In this document: positions 11,601 through 18,735 of the stretch, piece after piece
Layout of the letters: each line of letters starts with the position of its first letter
How positions within the stretch are numbered: the stretch's first letter is position 1
Origin: RFSX01 sp964567435
GTDB taxonomy: Bacteria > Bacteroidota > Bacteroidia > Chitinophagales > Saprospiraceae
Assembly: GCA_964567435.1 (NCBI GenBank)
Contig: CAZMMQ010000010.1
Span: forward strand, 1-64,000
Direction: 5' to 3'
DNA: 64,000 bases
Made by a program: the position numbers and the translations under genes
The notes under the pieces: model-generated
The model's input: only the letters and a program-made list of their open reading frames with translations
What the model was told of the DNA's origin: nothing
Databases searched by the model: none

Positions 11601-14600
11601 GACTAAGACAATAGCTACTGGGCAAAGTGCCGTATTCCAGACAGGTGATTTCGTGACATTCGATGTTACTGTATTTAATCAAGGAACAATAGATGCTACA
11701 GGTGTAGAGATTACAGACTATGTGCCTTCAGATCTTATATATGTACAAGCTGGTGCCAATATGATGGCAGGATGGGGGCCAGGTCCAGATCCAAGTAATC
11801 TAATAGGTGCTATTCCAGCAGGAGGAATGGTTACTGTTCCAATACAATTACAGATATCTCCATCATTTACAGGAGCACTAATTGTAAACGACGCAGAGAT
11901 TACTGCTGCTAATAACGCATTAGGATTACCTGATGAAGATAGTTCTCCTAATGATAATAGTAATACGGCATCAGAAGTAGCTACTGATGACGATGTTAAT
12001 GATGCACCAGATAATCCAAATGATAGTGATGATTTTGATCCAGCAAGTATCAATGTAGATTGTAATTTGGAGCCTGTATGTAATGTCTTGAGTAATATTA
12101 CTATCCAATTGGATGAAAATGGGAACGCTACACTGACGCCAGAAATGATAGATAACGGGTCTATGGCAACTTGCGATGGATTAGATGTGACTTTGAGTTT
12201 ATCTCAGATAGCATTTGATTGTAGTCAGAAAGATGTTTCTACAGTAGTAGCTGTGACAGTTACAGATAGTCAGAATAATGTAACAAGTGGCGGTAATTGT
12301 AGTACTACAGTAACCGTGCAGGATAATATTAATCCGACCATCGCATGTCAATCTCCGGCTCCAGTGTTATTAGATGATGCAGGAGTTCCAGTGATTGATT
12401 TTAATGAAGTAATTACATCATCTGGGGATAATTGCACAGGTACGTTGCAACCTTTGGTTATTGATTTACCAGCTATTGTAGACATCTGCAATCCTAATAC
12501 AGCTATGATTACCTTGACAGATGGTTGTGGTAATTCAGCTAGTTGTACTTTCGAGTTCAGCATAGTTAATGATCCACCTACAGCTGTGTGTGTAGATGAT
12601 TTTGAGCTTTGCCTTGATGCAAATGGTATGGCTTCTATAGATGACTCTGATATTAATAATGGATCATCAGACTTCTGTGGAATTTCTGGTACAGCAATAA
12701 CACCTAGCAATTTTACATGTGCTGATGTTGGTATGAATACTGTGACCCTATCTGTATTTGACAACAGTGTGGTGCCTCAAAGTGATCAGTGTACAACAGT
12801 GGTAACGGTTGTGGATAAGACGCCACCTACTGCAGTATGTCAAGATGTTACTATAGAAGTCAATGCAGTTGGGAATGCATCTATTGTTCCTTCGGATATA
12901 GATAATGGAAGTAGTGATGTGTGTGGCTTAGACAATAATGGATTCTCATTAGATCAGATGATGTTCGATTGTGAGAGCATAGGTGTTACTAATCAGGTAG
13001 TCTTGACGGTAACAGACATTAATAGTAATACAGCTACATGTAACGCCATAGTTACTGTCTTGGATAATATCGCCCCTACAATAAATTGTGTGGGACAAAG
13101 AAATGTATTCTTAGATGAGAATGGCTTGATTTCAATAGATGCTGATTTCATTGTAAGTAGTTTTGGTGATAATTGTTCAGGAGCAGTTATAGATATTGAT
13201 TTAGATAATTTTAATTGCACTGATAGATCATGTCCTGGGGCTATAGATCCTATTAGTGTTACGGCAACTGTAACTGATGCAAGTGGTAATACAGCTACAT
13301 GTATGACGCCAGTTACTGTGAGAGATAATATTGATCCAATATGTACCTTGTTGTCTGGATTATCATTTAACGTTGTAGGTGATCCACCGTCAGTTACTCT
13401 TCAATTAGCTGATATATTGGATACTTATGATGATAACTGTGCCAATAGTCCATCTAATCCAATCATAAGTCCTAGTGTATTTGATTGTTCTGATTTAGGT
13501 GATAATATGGTTACTGTTACAGTAGATGATGGATGTAATAACACTTCTACTTGTTCAACGACAGTGAATATACAGGATGTGTCTGTGCCTACTTGCATTA
13601 CTATTCCTGATGTTACTCTAAACCTTGATACAAATGGTGAATTAACAGTGGAACCTGGAGATATAAGTAATGGAAGTACGGCTGGATGTGATCCGAATGC
13701 AATGATGGTTGTTGAGCCTAACTTTTTTGCTTGTAATTCAATCAGCCTGAATCCACATTGTGTTATATTGACAGTGACGTCTGCAAATGGAAATTCTGCA
13801 ACATGTAAGTCAAATGTCACAGTACAAGACGTTATTCCACCTTCTGTGAACTGTAGAAATAACTTCCAAGTAAGTCTGGATGAAAATGGTAATGCTTCAG
13901 TAGATGTAGATGACATCATAGTTAATTCTAATGATGAGTGTGGTATTGCTATGGAAGTTCTTGATATCAGTACTTTTGGATGTGCAGATAAGGCAGGACC
14001 AGTCGTTGTTACAGCTACAGTTACAGATATGAATGGTAATTCATCGACGTGCGAAACTAATGTTATAGTCAATGATGATTTGGAACCAACATGTATATTG
14101 GCTACAGGTTTGTCATTTGATCTTGTTGGGGCTACACCAATGATTACCTTGACGGCTGATCAAGTGTTGGATCAATTTATAGATAATTGTGATATAGATC
14201 CTTTCTCTAGCAGTATTATGCCAGCAACTTTTGATTGCAACTCTATTGGTAGTCAAATGGTAACAGTTACAGTATCTGATTCATGTAATAATACTTCTAC
14301 GTGTACTACTACAGTTAACATCGCTGACACTAGTGTTCCAACTTGTCTTGCTCAGGATATAACCGTGTGCTTAGATTCTATGGGTGTTGCAACAATAGAT
14401 CCGACGATGATAGATAATGGTAGCAATGCTGGTTGTGGAACTAATGTTATCCTAGAAGTGAGTCCAACTGACTTTGGATGTTCTGCTATAGGAATGAATG
14501 ATGTAGTATTAACTGTAACTACAACTGGTGGAAATTCTGCTACGTGTACTGCAGTGGTTACTATTGAAGATAAGATAGCACCTATAATTACTTGTCCAAT

Positions 14601-16899
14601 TGACACCACTGTTACTTGTGATACACCTCTGACAGACTTGGGTATTTTCGGAATTGCAACTGCAGTGGATAACTGTCCAGTAAATCCTAATGATATCGTT
14701 GAGGCATTTACAACAGACCTTAATGCATGTCTATTAGGTACAATTATGAGGACTTTTACAGTGTCTGATGGTATGAATACAGTAATGTGTGAGCAAATAG
14801 TGACGTTGGAGCAAGACCCTCCATTCGATGCAAATAATATTATTTGTCCTCCTTCACAGGTGACACTTGATGGATGTATTGATTTGGGGAATATTTTTGC
14901 CGGGACACCAGAGATTAATCTACCACCAGTAACTTGTGTAAGCGTAACAATAGATTCGACACTTACAGATCTTTCTCCGCAGACTATGGGCACTTGTATT
15001 GACACCTTCCTCAAAGTATGGACAATATTAGATGCTTGTACGGATAATATATTTACTTGTGAGCAAACAATAATTTTAGATGATGGAGAAGGACCTGTTA
15101 TTACCTGTTCTGATGTAACTGCTTTCTTGCCATCTAATGCATCTCAATGTTCGTTATTCGTGGATTTGCCAGTGATGGTTATAGACAGTTGTCAGATGAA
15201 TCCAACAGGAATGAATGATTCTGAATTTGCAGATGATCCTAACAGTGCTAATGCAGCAGGTACTTATCCGGGTGGGATCACTGATGTAACAATTACCGCC
15301 TCTGATCCTTGTGGTAATGTAAGTAGCTGTAGCTATACAGTTACAGTATTAGATACCACTGCATCCATTTTGACTTGTGATAAAATAGTAGTGACAATAC
15401 AGCCTAATATGCTCGGCGTTGTTACTGTTGATCAGGCAGCTGTAGTTATAGAATCTGTTTGTCCAGATGATGCATTCTCAATATCATTTAGTAATACAAG
15501 TAATAATGTAACCTCATTTACAGTGGATTGCGATGATGCAGCCAACCCTCAAGGTATGGTACCTGGTGGGTATACAGTGTATTTGTATTCAGGTACATCA
15601 TTAATTGATTCTTGTAATAGCTTACTTCAGGTATTGGATGGGGCCAATCACTGTTCGTCACCTTTATTGGGTAGTATAGCTGGTCATATTTACACTGAAG
15701 ATGATATTATGATTTCAGATGTTATGGTAGAAATTGAGGGAGTAGAAGGACGAGACCATATGACAGAAGCTGATGGATTTTACGCCTTTGAAGATTTAAG
15801 ACTTGGCGGATTCTATAAAGTATCGCCTACTAGAAACTTTGATCATAAAAATGGAATTAACACTATTGATTTAATAATAATCCAGAGACACATTTTGGGT
15901 TTAAACATAATGGATTCTCCTTATAAGATTATTGCTGCTGATGTCAATAATGATAATCAGGTAAATGCATTAGATCTTATAGAATTACGTAAATTGATTC
16001 TAGGTAGTTATAACCAATTCCCTCAATCCAGATCTTGGAGAATGGTGGATGCAGCACATGAATTTGTTGATCCACAAAATCCATTTGTTGTGAGAATTCC
16101 TGAGGAATATACTGTCAGAGGTCTTGAGACAGATGTAAATGCAAACTTTATTGGTGTAAAAGTCGGTGATGTCAATGGTAGTGCTCAAGAGTCATTGCAA
16201 GATGGCGGTGATACTGCTGAGGCCAACTCCAACTTTATCATTAATATACCAGGAGTGGAAGTAGAAGCTGGAGCGGTTACTGAGGTTGTATTCAAGGCTT
16301 CAGATATGGAAGGAGTTAGTGGTTTCCAATACTCAATTAAGGTGGACAGTGAATTGGCTGAAATGCTTGAATTTACGCCAATGCTATCTGGATTGTCTGA
16401 AAATCATGTCAATCTAGATTACATAGAAGATGGCTATTTCCACCTTAGTTGGATAGAGCAACCTGGTGTAGAATTGACTGGTGAGACAGAACTCTTTAGC
16501 TTGTTAGTAAGAGCAAAGTCTGATATTGAGACTTCTGATCTATTCACACTCATGGAAGCTGGATTAGCACCACAGGCCTATGATAATCTGGAAGTCCAGA
16601 ATGTTGTAATTGATGCAGTCACGGAGAGTGATTCTGAGGTATTGACACTTAGCCAAAATGTTCCAAATCCATGGAATAACAGTACTGAGATCTATTATCA
16701 ATTACCTGAGGATTCAAGAGTTGTATTTAATCTATATAATGTGAATGGAAAATTGATTCGTACATCAGAGTTTGATGCACCAAAAGGAAGCAACACTATT
16801 TTCCTTGATAAAGGTGATATGCCATCAGGAGGTATTTATTTCTATGAAGTAATCACAGCCAATGCAAGCCTCAAACAAAAAATGATGTATATAAAGTAA
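2689..16899 (+). CDS. Giant T9SS-secreted multidomain adhesin-like protein, 4736 residues
   Basis: A very large secreted protein, probably displayed on the surface. Order seen: signal peptide (1-30, ending SIFAQ); SdrD_B-like domain (about 32-100); a region of about 130-545 that reads like a beta-propeller; a second SdrD_B-like domain (about 549-610); three DUF11 domains starting at 685, 844 and 1005; a Cys-rich block; a region of HYR-like modules; a C-type-lectin-like domain (about 1792-1925); more HYR-like modules; five more DUF11 domains starting at 2357, 2516, 2662, 2821 and 2967; about a dozen HYR-like modules (about 3125-4320); a carboxypeptidase-regulatory-like segment; a dockerin-like pair of repeats (about 4385-4445); a cohesin-like segment; and a type A T9SS sorting domain (about 4652-4736). 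Acidic linkers such as DEDGDGDGDDDDEDW suggest calcium binding. Ligand and role are unknown. A smaller relative lies two genes downstream. Confidence 0.88.
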   Translation: MRKSFSARTAGVYSVLLLLFIVYSSGSIFAQCPSTIISGSVYADADNDGQIDSGENYLSGILVRAFDADGNWVGQSLTNASGTYSIGDVIDGQPYRLEFLLDADQQVSSLGSDNAGDIQFTTAPNCSSNLGLTSLSGSCGEDTEIFLTCFVNGLGTNSPGQETILGITNSFNTSSPVTVYSTQNETGSIWGLAYREGYNELYSSAFVKQHASLGAGGIGAIYRTDISGTPSTSMFVDLTQLGQNVGNLSPANSANCNYGRQVGQIGLGGMSIDDTGSSLYVANLFTKSIVSVDLQNPTTANTQSFRVPDPGCNDGSYEIFAVTNLDGSIYVGVTCTGEASQNEANTSIHVYELNPSSGLFSLVFSDNYSYGFWSDDNISGLQTQQWLTDIDITEDGNMILALSDRLGHAFCNASTSRIDDQFGDILIASPSGNGWVLESNGQLPGVSGTGVGNGQGPGGGEFFGEDFFPANPTDHPEVVLGSIYVLPGSNEVVAAVFDPVFAAYSGGLHRYNTQTGVKVGSRELYNQNIAEYFGKATGFGNIVAACGTTAPQIGNYVWRDLDCDGIQDAGEQGIGGINVVLYNSNCEVISRTTTDDNGNYNFSTGIISGASYFVGLDVPNFNGNTEIFLIDNTAYTATVSGAGGRLDSDLQFVQGCNNLGPLVPVTISGNNQTSFDIGLKPSTNFDLALVKRSMTTNGIQVGDVIEFQIEVYNQGSVSAVSYDLIDYLTSAFQFDASLNTGWIADSNGNPRLSVSNQLNPGQSRTHSLFLRLNGFSDLDDLINRAEIATTLDSNGQVDSDVDSTADDIRGNDAGGIPDTSTDNQIDGDGAVDEDDEDAAIVNIFDLALNKVNRDIRAYDIGETVTFDITISNQGNVAANSFDVSDIYPQGLIFLQGQNPGWVATGPNMVTYTHTRSFESGDEITLPIRLLIADDAPLTELMNFAEISDFETSIPSIIDDFDSQPDTDITNDIGGTLNTSTDNMTDDNGVVDEDDHDPASVQIRAVDLALIKRVDRTSFNLGDEVTFIIEVHNQGTTDIRRIEIVDFLPANTFLRDDSWILSGGIASKEVAFLNPLRSGEVYTDQITLQIDPNASPGAFVNVAEISRVYDSQNVDVSGADIDSNPDAIIDNDAGGMPVTAMDDYLLGTGLDDEDDSDPALIFVPMIELTQSCVCLNNATQSNDGQFRNELKITSISGENWFIDNQFDFFSNSGSSPGAAMSIATGPTGEQFREVPNGDGTSCYFLLGRSLDDREFSLRATNGAGVFLQASGGQCEYNRPAVTGDGLDAVCANSTFTYSVDADDPAFANCVGFSWLLSAGAGTIVNLPGTNATGSGTAMTGSGTGPGNSITIEFGDNLGFHELTLFPHCPQGCVAPINLSIEIGSGDEAISCRHDINLSLGTDCMSEISAEDLLTSDILPGVAYQVLLTDEHNNVIPNNVITEDQLFTTLTAKVVNPCSGNSCWANINVEDKLAPRIQCDDVDVVCYLVDTYEPIVVDNCSTSEFRLIDEAITPVPCGGPYIQEVHRTYVAEDGFGNVSSPCTQQINVLAIPQDDIVIPPNFTTTNGNSLSCLGLVLNDEGFPDISVTGVPTINGIPLFPINDIYCNIGIDFRDFVVQDFGCSKKINRTWTIFDGCSDFVRRVQTIEIADTRAPWVTCPPDVTVSTDGSPGCDAPFTIPLPEIQDDCTTEGFGIDIRYAGGFLQDVNQPTTVTLNAADSTEITYQVYDNCGNLSSCTFNVTILDNVSPTAVCDRTSVVSLRLNGTAKAFPETFDDGSFDDCLLADLLVRRVDTRCDCERPQYDNMQYLGSRNGRYYYLSDSEYSCAQSFNFAKALGGSVLASESQEEHDWVFQQVNEYIPGISYFIGLQDKGNGIYSWENHLEPTFNSWAGGAPSGTGTCVVTNPDGEWMVFDGQRARYVLEISNPCTFSNEVPFCCEDVGEESIVILRAIDAFGGFNDCRVNVEVQDKVPPILRCPSDVVLECGTVIDVNNLSSFGNATASDSCLVIINEIIIDERSTCGTGTVVRLFEASDASGSSICEQRIVFNNSNPFDFSTIIVPEDFETGLGCNFGALAPENLPIENGYPRFTEGACDLLDSQFEDQVFSFAGPDSDACLKILRQWTVIDWCQTGPDGLPLSRVFDQTIQVNNTDGPVIQDGDCDSMTFISDECDTGDVQFSVTANDDCTPGTQLQNCLRIDLNSDGTVDLEDCLVSNVVSFNNKLPIGTHTAIISFSDLCGNTTTCSKEIIVGNDIDPVAICKTGLSVALEPWDLTGDGIPDDERACIFPFLLDLKSEHPCGNPITLSFCENDPTDKITFTCDDIGLNTVTLCVTDDFGNSASCRTTIDVQDNNDGDFCPEFDLALIKQIDFGTNSGPFEPGDNVDFRIIVFNQGNQDAYNIEVVDYIPEGFTLSDSEWTLNGGVATLNNPIPFIQANGTASVFIQLTIDDSFMGDCLVNRAEISNADDDNDPTTPSRADLDSTPDSDPDNDIVGGDNVLDNTANDEDDHDLTKVNVVQMYDLALTKTISPSTPGPYQQGSIVTYDITVTNEGTLDASTVYVSDNIPNGLILNDPNWNIVGGEAIIANSIPSIPAGTSQTVSITFMIDPTFMGSSILNDAQIIDPDGSDPEDIDSNTATDKNVDEDGDGDGDDDDEDWAMLAIGQNFDLALAKTISSSNSMPFLLGDNVVFDITVYNQGSIDATSVQVTDYVPSGLIFAQSAFNTNAGWSAGPNPTLTLGTVAVGTNQTVQIELQVDPNFTGTTIVNNAEITAANNDLGLADEDSTPGDNANTAPELNTDNDVTDAPDNPNDNDDFDPAEITVDRFDLALTKNLSSTTPGPFSQGSAVCFDLTVENQGSLVATTVQIEDQIPEGLILNDNNWIQNGSSAVLVNPIASIAVGATETVKITFTIDPGFMGNSILNDAQIIDPDNSDFFDVDSNTATDKTIDEDGDGDGDDDDEDWAMITIGQVFDLALTKTIATGQSAVFQTGDFVTFDVTVFNQGTIDATGVEITDYVPSDLIYVQAGANMMAGWGPGPDPSNLIGAIPAGGMVTVPIQLQISPSFTGALIVNDAEITAANNALGLPDEDSSPNDNSNTASEVATDDDVNDAPDNPNDSDDFDPASINVDCNLEPVCNVLSNITIQLDENGNATLTPEMIDNGSMATCDGLDVTLSLSQIAFDCSQKDVSTVVAVTVTDSQNNVTSGGNCSTTVTVQDNINPTIACQSPAPVLLDDAGVPVIDFNEVITSSGDNCTGTLQPLVIDLPAIVDICNPNTAMITLTDGCGNSASCTFEFSIVNDPPTAVCVDDFELCLDANGMASIDDSDINNGSSDFCGISGTAITPSNFTCADVGMNTVTLSVFDNSVVPQSDQCTTVVTVVDKTPPTAVCQDVTIEVNAVGNASIVPSDIDNGSSDVCGLDNNGFSLDQMMFDCESIGVTNQVVLTVTDINSNTATCNAIVTVLDNIAPTINCVGQRNVFLDENGLISIDADFIVSSFGDNCSGAVIDIDLDNFNCTDRSCPGAIDPISVTATVTDASGNTATCMTPVTVRDNIDPICTLLSGLSFNVVGDPPSVTLQLADILDTYDDNCANSPSNPIISPSVFDCSDLGDNMVTVTVDDGCNNTSTCSTTVNIQDVSVPTCITIPDVTLNLDTNGELTVEPGDISNGSTAGCDPNAMMVVEPNFFACNSISLNPHCVILTVTSANGNSATCKSNVTVQDVIPPSVNCRNNFQVSLDENGNASVDVDDIIVNSNDECGIAMEVLDISTFGCADKAGPVVVTATVTDMNGNSSTCETNVIVNDDLEPTCILATGLSFDLVGATPMITLTADQVLDQFIDNCDIDPFSSSIMPATFDCNSIGSQMVTVTVSDSCNNTSTCTTTVNIADTSVPTCLAQDITVCLDSMGVATIDPTMIDNGSNAGCGTNVILEVSPTDFGCSAIGMNDVVLTVTTTGGNSATCTAVVTIEDKIAPIITCPIDTTVTCDTPLTDLGIFGIATAVDNCPVNPNDIVEAFTTDLNACLLGTIMRTFTVSDGMNTVMCEQIVTLEQDPPFDANNIICPPSQVTLDGCIDLGNIFAGTPEINLPPVTCVSVTIDSTLTDLSPQTMGTCIDTFLKVWTILDACTDNIFTCEQTIILDDGEGPVITCSDVTAFLPSNASQCSLFVDLPVMVIDSCQMNPTGMNDSEFADDPNSANAAGTYPGGITDVTITASDPCGNVSSCSYTVTVLDTTASILTCDKIVVTIQPNMLGVVTVDQAAVVIESVCPDDAFSISFSNTSNNVTSFTVDCDDAANPQGMVPGGYTVYLYSGTSLIDSCNSLLQVLDGANHCSSPLLGSIAGHIYTEDDIMISDVMVEIEGVEGRDHMTEADGFYAFEDLRLGGFYKVSPTRNFDHKNGINTIDLIIIQRHILGLNIMDSPYKIIAADVNNDNQVNALDLIELRKLILGSYNQFPQSRSWRMVDAAHEFVDPQNPFVVRIPEEYTVRGLETDVNANFIGVKVGDVNGSAQESLQDGGDTAEANSNFIINIPGVEVEAGAVTEVVFKASDMEGVSGFQYSIKVDSELAEMLEFTPMLSGLSENHVNLDYIEDGYFHLSWIEQPGVELTGETELFSLLVRAKSDIETSDLFTLMEAGLAPQAYDNLEVQNVVIDAVTESDSEVLTLSQNVPNPWNNSTEIYYQLPEDSRVVFNLYNVNGKLIRTSEFDAPKGSNTIFLDKGDMPSGGIYFYEVITANASLKQKMMYIK
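10234..12057 (+). repeat. Two-fold internal duplication of a DUF11 pair (A-B-A-B)
   Basis: Within the giant gene, DUF11 domains begin at 10234, 10672, 11149 and 11587. The spacing alternates 146 then 159 residues, and the first resembles the third while the second resembles the fourth. The linker after each A copy is nearly the same (DSNTATDK then an 11-residue acidic run then DEDWAM). This fits duplication of a unit of about 915 bp containing two domains rather than four single-domain duplications. Confidence 0.7.
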
Positions 16900-16909
16900 T
16901 ACATATTGT

Positions 16910-16932
16910 AGAGGAGTTATAATGACTCCTCT
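16910..16932 (+). terminator. Hairpin after the giant adhesin gene
   Basis: AGAGGAGT (16910-16917) pairs perfectly with ACTCCTCT (16925-16932) around a 7-base loop, 11 bases after the stop codon. The following sequence is only moderately T-rich, so this may be a weak terminator or an mRNA-end stabiliser. Confidence 0.6.
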
Positions 16933-17146
16933 GCATCATTAATTTTAACTAAACTAATTTACTTAACTATAATATAAGACTTAAGATGCTGAATGCTTTT
17001 ACCCAGATTAAATTGAAATTTTTGTATAATTTTCATGTTAACCAATTGATACTAACATAGAGGCCATCCCCAATTATTTTTGATAATCGATTTTTCCCAA
17101 TTTGGAGGATCTCTTTGTTATAGAGCAGATTGATTTTCCTTAAACG

Positions 17147-17179
17147 AAAGAGCCAAAATTGTTGACATTTTGGCTCTTT
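17147..17179 (+). terminator. Strong 13-bp hairpin upstream of the DUF4403 gene
   Basis: AAAGAGCCAAAAT (17147-17159) pairs perfectly with ATTTTGGCTCTTT (17167-17179), loop of 7, followed by CTTCGTCTT. It looks like an intrinsic terminator, but the nearest upstream gene ended about 250 bases earlier, at a separate hairpin, and the next gene starts 40 bases later. It could end a small RNA transcribed from 16940-17180, stop read-through, or work in either direction. The rest of 16933-17219 holds no visible gene. Confidence 0.65.
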
Positions 17180-17219
17180 CTTCGTCTTAATAGAAGTAAC
17201 TAATAATATAAGTGTAGAT

Positions 17220-18626
17220 ATGTTAAGAATTGGATTTTATTTCATTGTATTTCTCCTCTTGGCCAGTAGTTGCAAGACTAATAAGAATCTTTCAACCATT
17301 GAATCAAATTCAGAATCATTTGTTATGCCTGAACTAAAATCAACAATTAATCTCCATTATAAGATTAAGAAGAGTGCAACTAGAGATACTTTCAATAATA
17401 TCATAGATAAGTATCTCAATTCTGATATTCAAATTTCTGCTTTGGGTATGGATGTCAACTTAAAAAAATATGGCTATGCGGATATTGAAATTCTTGGTAA
17501 GCGAGTATTGACTAAGTTGCCAATTGAAATAGATATCAGTAAGAAAACATTTATAAAGAACATAAAAGCCCGTGGAATTCTAGATCTCAATTTTTTGACT
17601 GATTTGGAAGTAGACTCAACATGGAGACTGTCTACAGAAACAAAACTGGAGCATTATGAGTGGTTAGAAGAACCAAAAATTGATCTAGGAGGATTTTCAA
17701 TATCAATAGAAAAGTTATCTAATTCTGTAATTGAAAAGAGTAAGGCTCAATTAGAAGAACAAATAAATTTATCCATCAATGAGCAATTATCTATCAGAGA
17801 GAAAGTGATGGATGCGATGACTTATCTTGAAAAACCCATTGAAGTCGACACAATAATGCAATCGTGGGTTCACCTGATACCAGAACAGGTTTATATGTCT
17901 GAATTAAGAAATGAAGAAGATTGGTCTCGAGGAAATCTAACAGTGCATACAAGAACAAAAATTACTGATCACAAGCCAAGTGAAGTTATACCAGGACTTA
18001 AATTGCCAGAGTTTTCATGGGAAGAAGAATTAGATGACACGTCACATATTAATATAGTCTTGGATGTAAGTTATGACAACATCAATCGTTACTTGGAGCA
18101 GAATTTTATAGGACAGACTTTTTCCAGTGATGGTAAGAATATTACAATAGAAGATATTCATCTAACAAATAGAGGTGACAAATTGGTTGCGGATGCGAAG
18201 GTTTCTGGCTCCTTTAATGGAGAATTACAAATATCTGGGAAACCAATTTTTGATAATGATAGAGAAGCATTTTATACAGAGGATATAGATGTTCAGGTAA
18301 AGACTAAAAATATCTTACATAAAGCAGGAGCTTGGTTGGCGAAAGGAAAAATTAAGAATAAACTCCAGGAACTTATGAATTTCTCAATTTCAGAAAATCT
18401 TGATGCTGTTCAGGAAAAGGTCAATAATGAAATAAGTAAGTACAGTAAAGCAGGGCAACTTGATTTAAAAGCAGATATTAAGAAACTGAATGTTAATAAG
18501 TTTGTGCTAAGTCCAGACAAAATCCATGCATTTGTAACCCTTAATATTTATTTGGAGGCGGCTATTCACGATATGAGAGTTTTCAATGTGCAAGTGCAAC
18601 AACAATCAAGAACACGAAATCCTTGA
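17220..18626 (+). CDS. DUF4403 family lipoprotein, 468 residues
   Basis: The N-terminus is a short hydrophobic segment ending in a lipobox (LLLASSC, Cys 18), so this is predicted to be a lipoprotein facing the periplasm or outer membrane. The remainder has the pattern I associate with DUF4403: a beta-rich N-terminal half, a block with repeated LEEQINLSINEQLSIREKV-type helices, then a second beta-rich domain with DGKNITIEDIHLTNRGDK and a closing amphipathic region. DUF4403 proteins are thought to resemble lipid-binding (TULIP or BPI-like) folds, but the function is not established. It lies between two related giant adhesin genes on the same strand, with a strong hairpin just upstream and the 18-bp shared element just downstream, so it may be its own transcription unit. 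A direct link to the adhesins is not shown. Confidence 0.75.
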   Translation: MLRIGFYFIVFLLLASSCKTNKNLSTIESNSESFVMPELKSTINLHYKIKKSATRDTFNNIIDKYLNSDIQISALGMDVNLKKYGYADIEILGKRVLTKLPIEIDISKKTFIKNIKARGILDLNFLTDLEVDSTWRLSTETKLEHYEWLEEPKIDLGGFSISIEKLSNSVIEKSKAQLEEQINLSINEQLSIREKVMDAMTYLEKPIEVDTIMQSWVHLIPEQVYMSELRNEEDWSRGNLTVHTRTKITDHKPSEVIPGLKLPEFSWEEELDDTSHINIVLDVSYDNINRYLEQNFIGQTFSSDGKNITIEDIHLTNRGDKLVADAKVSGSFNGELQISGKPIFDNDREAFYTEDIDVQVKTKNILHKAGAWLAKGKIKNKLQELMNFSISENLDAVQEKVNNEISKYSKAGQLDLKADIKKLNVNKFVLSPDKIHAFVTLNIYLEAAIHDMRVFNVQVQQQSRTRNP

Positions 18627-18652
18627 AAATTATAATAGATACGATATGACAT

Positions 18653-18670
18653 ATTATAAAAAAATGTAAT
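18653..18670 (+). repeat. 18-bp sequence shared upstream of both large adhesin genes (copy 2)
   Basis: Exact second copy of ATTATAAAAAAATGTAAT (first at 2487-2504). Here it starts 26 bases after the stop of the DUF4403 gene and ends 65 bases before the ATG of the 1525-residue gene, within the likely promoter region. Confidence 0.5.
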
Positions 18671-18735
18671 ATGTTTGTGGTTCATTTTGTGTTGAATACA
18701 TAAAGTATTCACGAATACCCATAATCGATATTGCT

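Noticed and set aside
13425..15014. Two long minus-strand open frames (13425-14072 and 14352-15014) inside the giant gene
   Set aside because: They are antisense to repeated Thr/Asp/Val-rich modules whose codons rarely make stops on the other strand; they have low-complexity Ser/Thr/Val composition, and no start context or domain.
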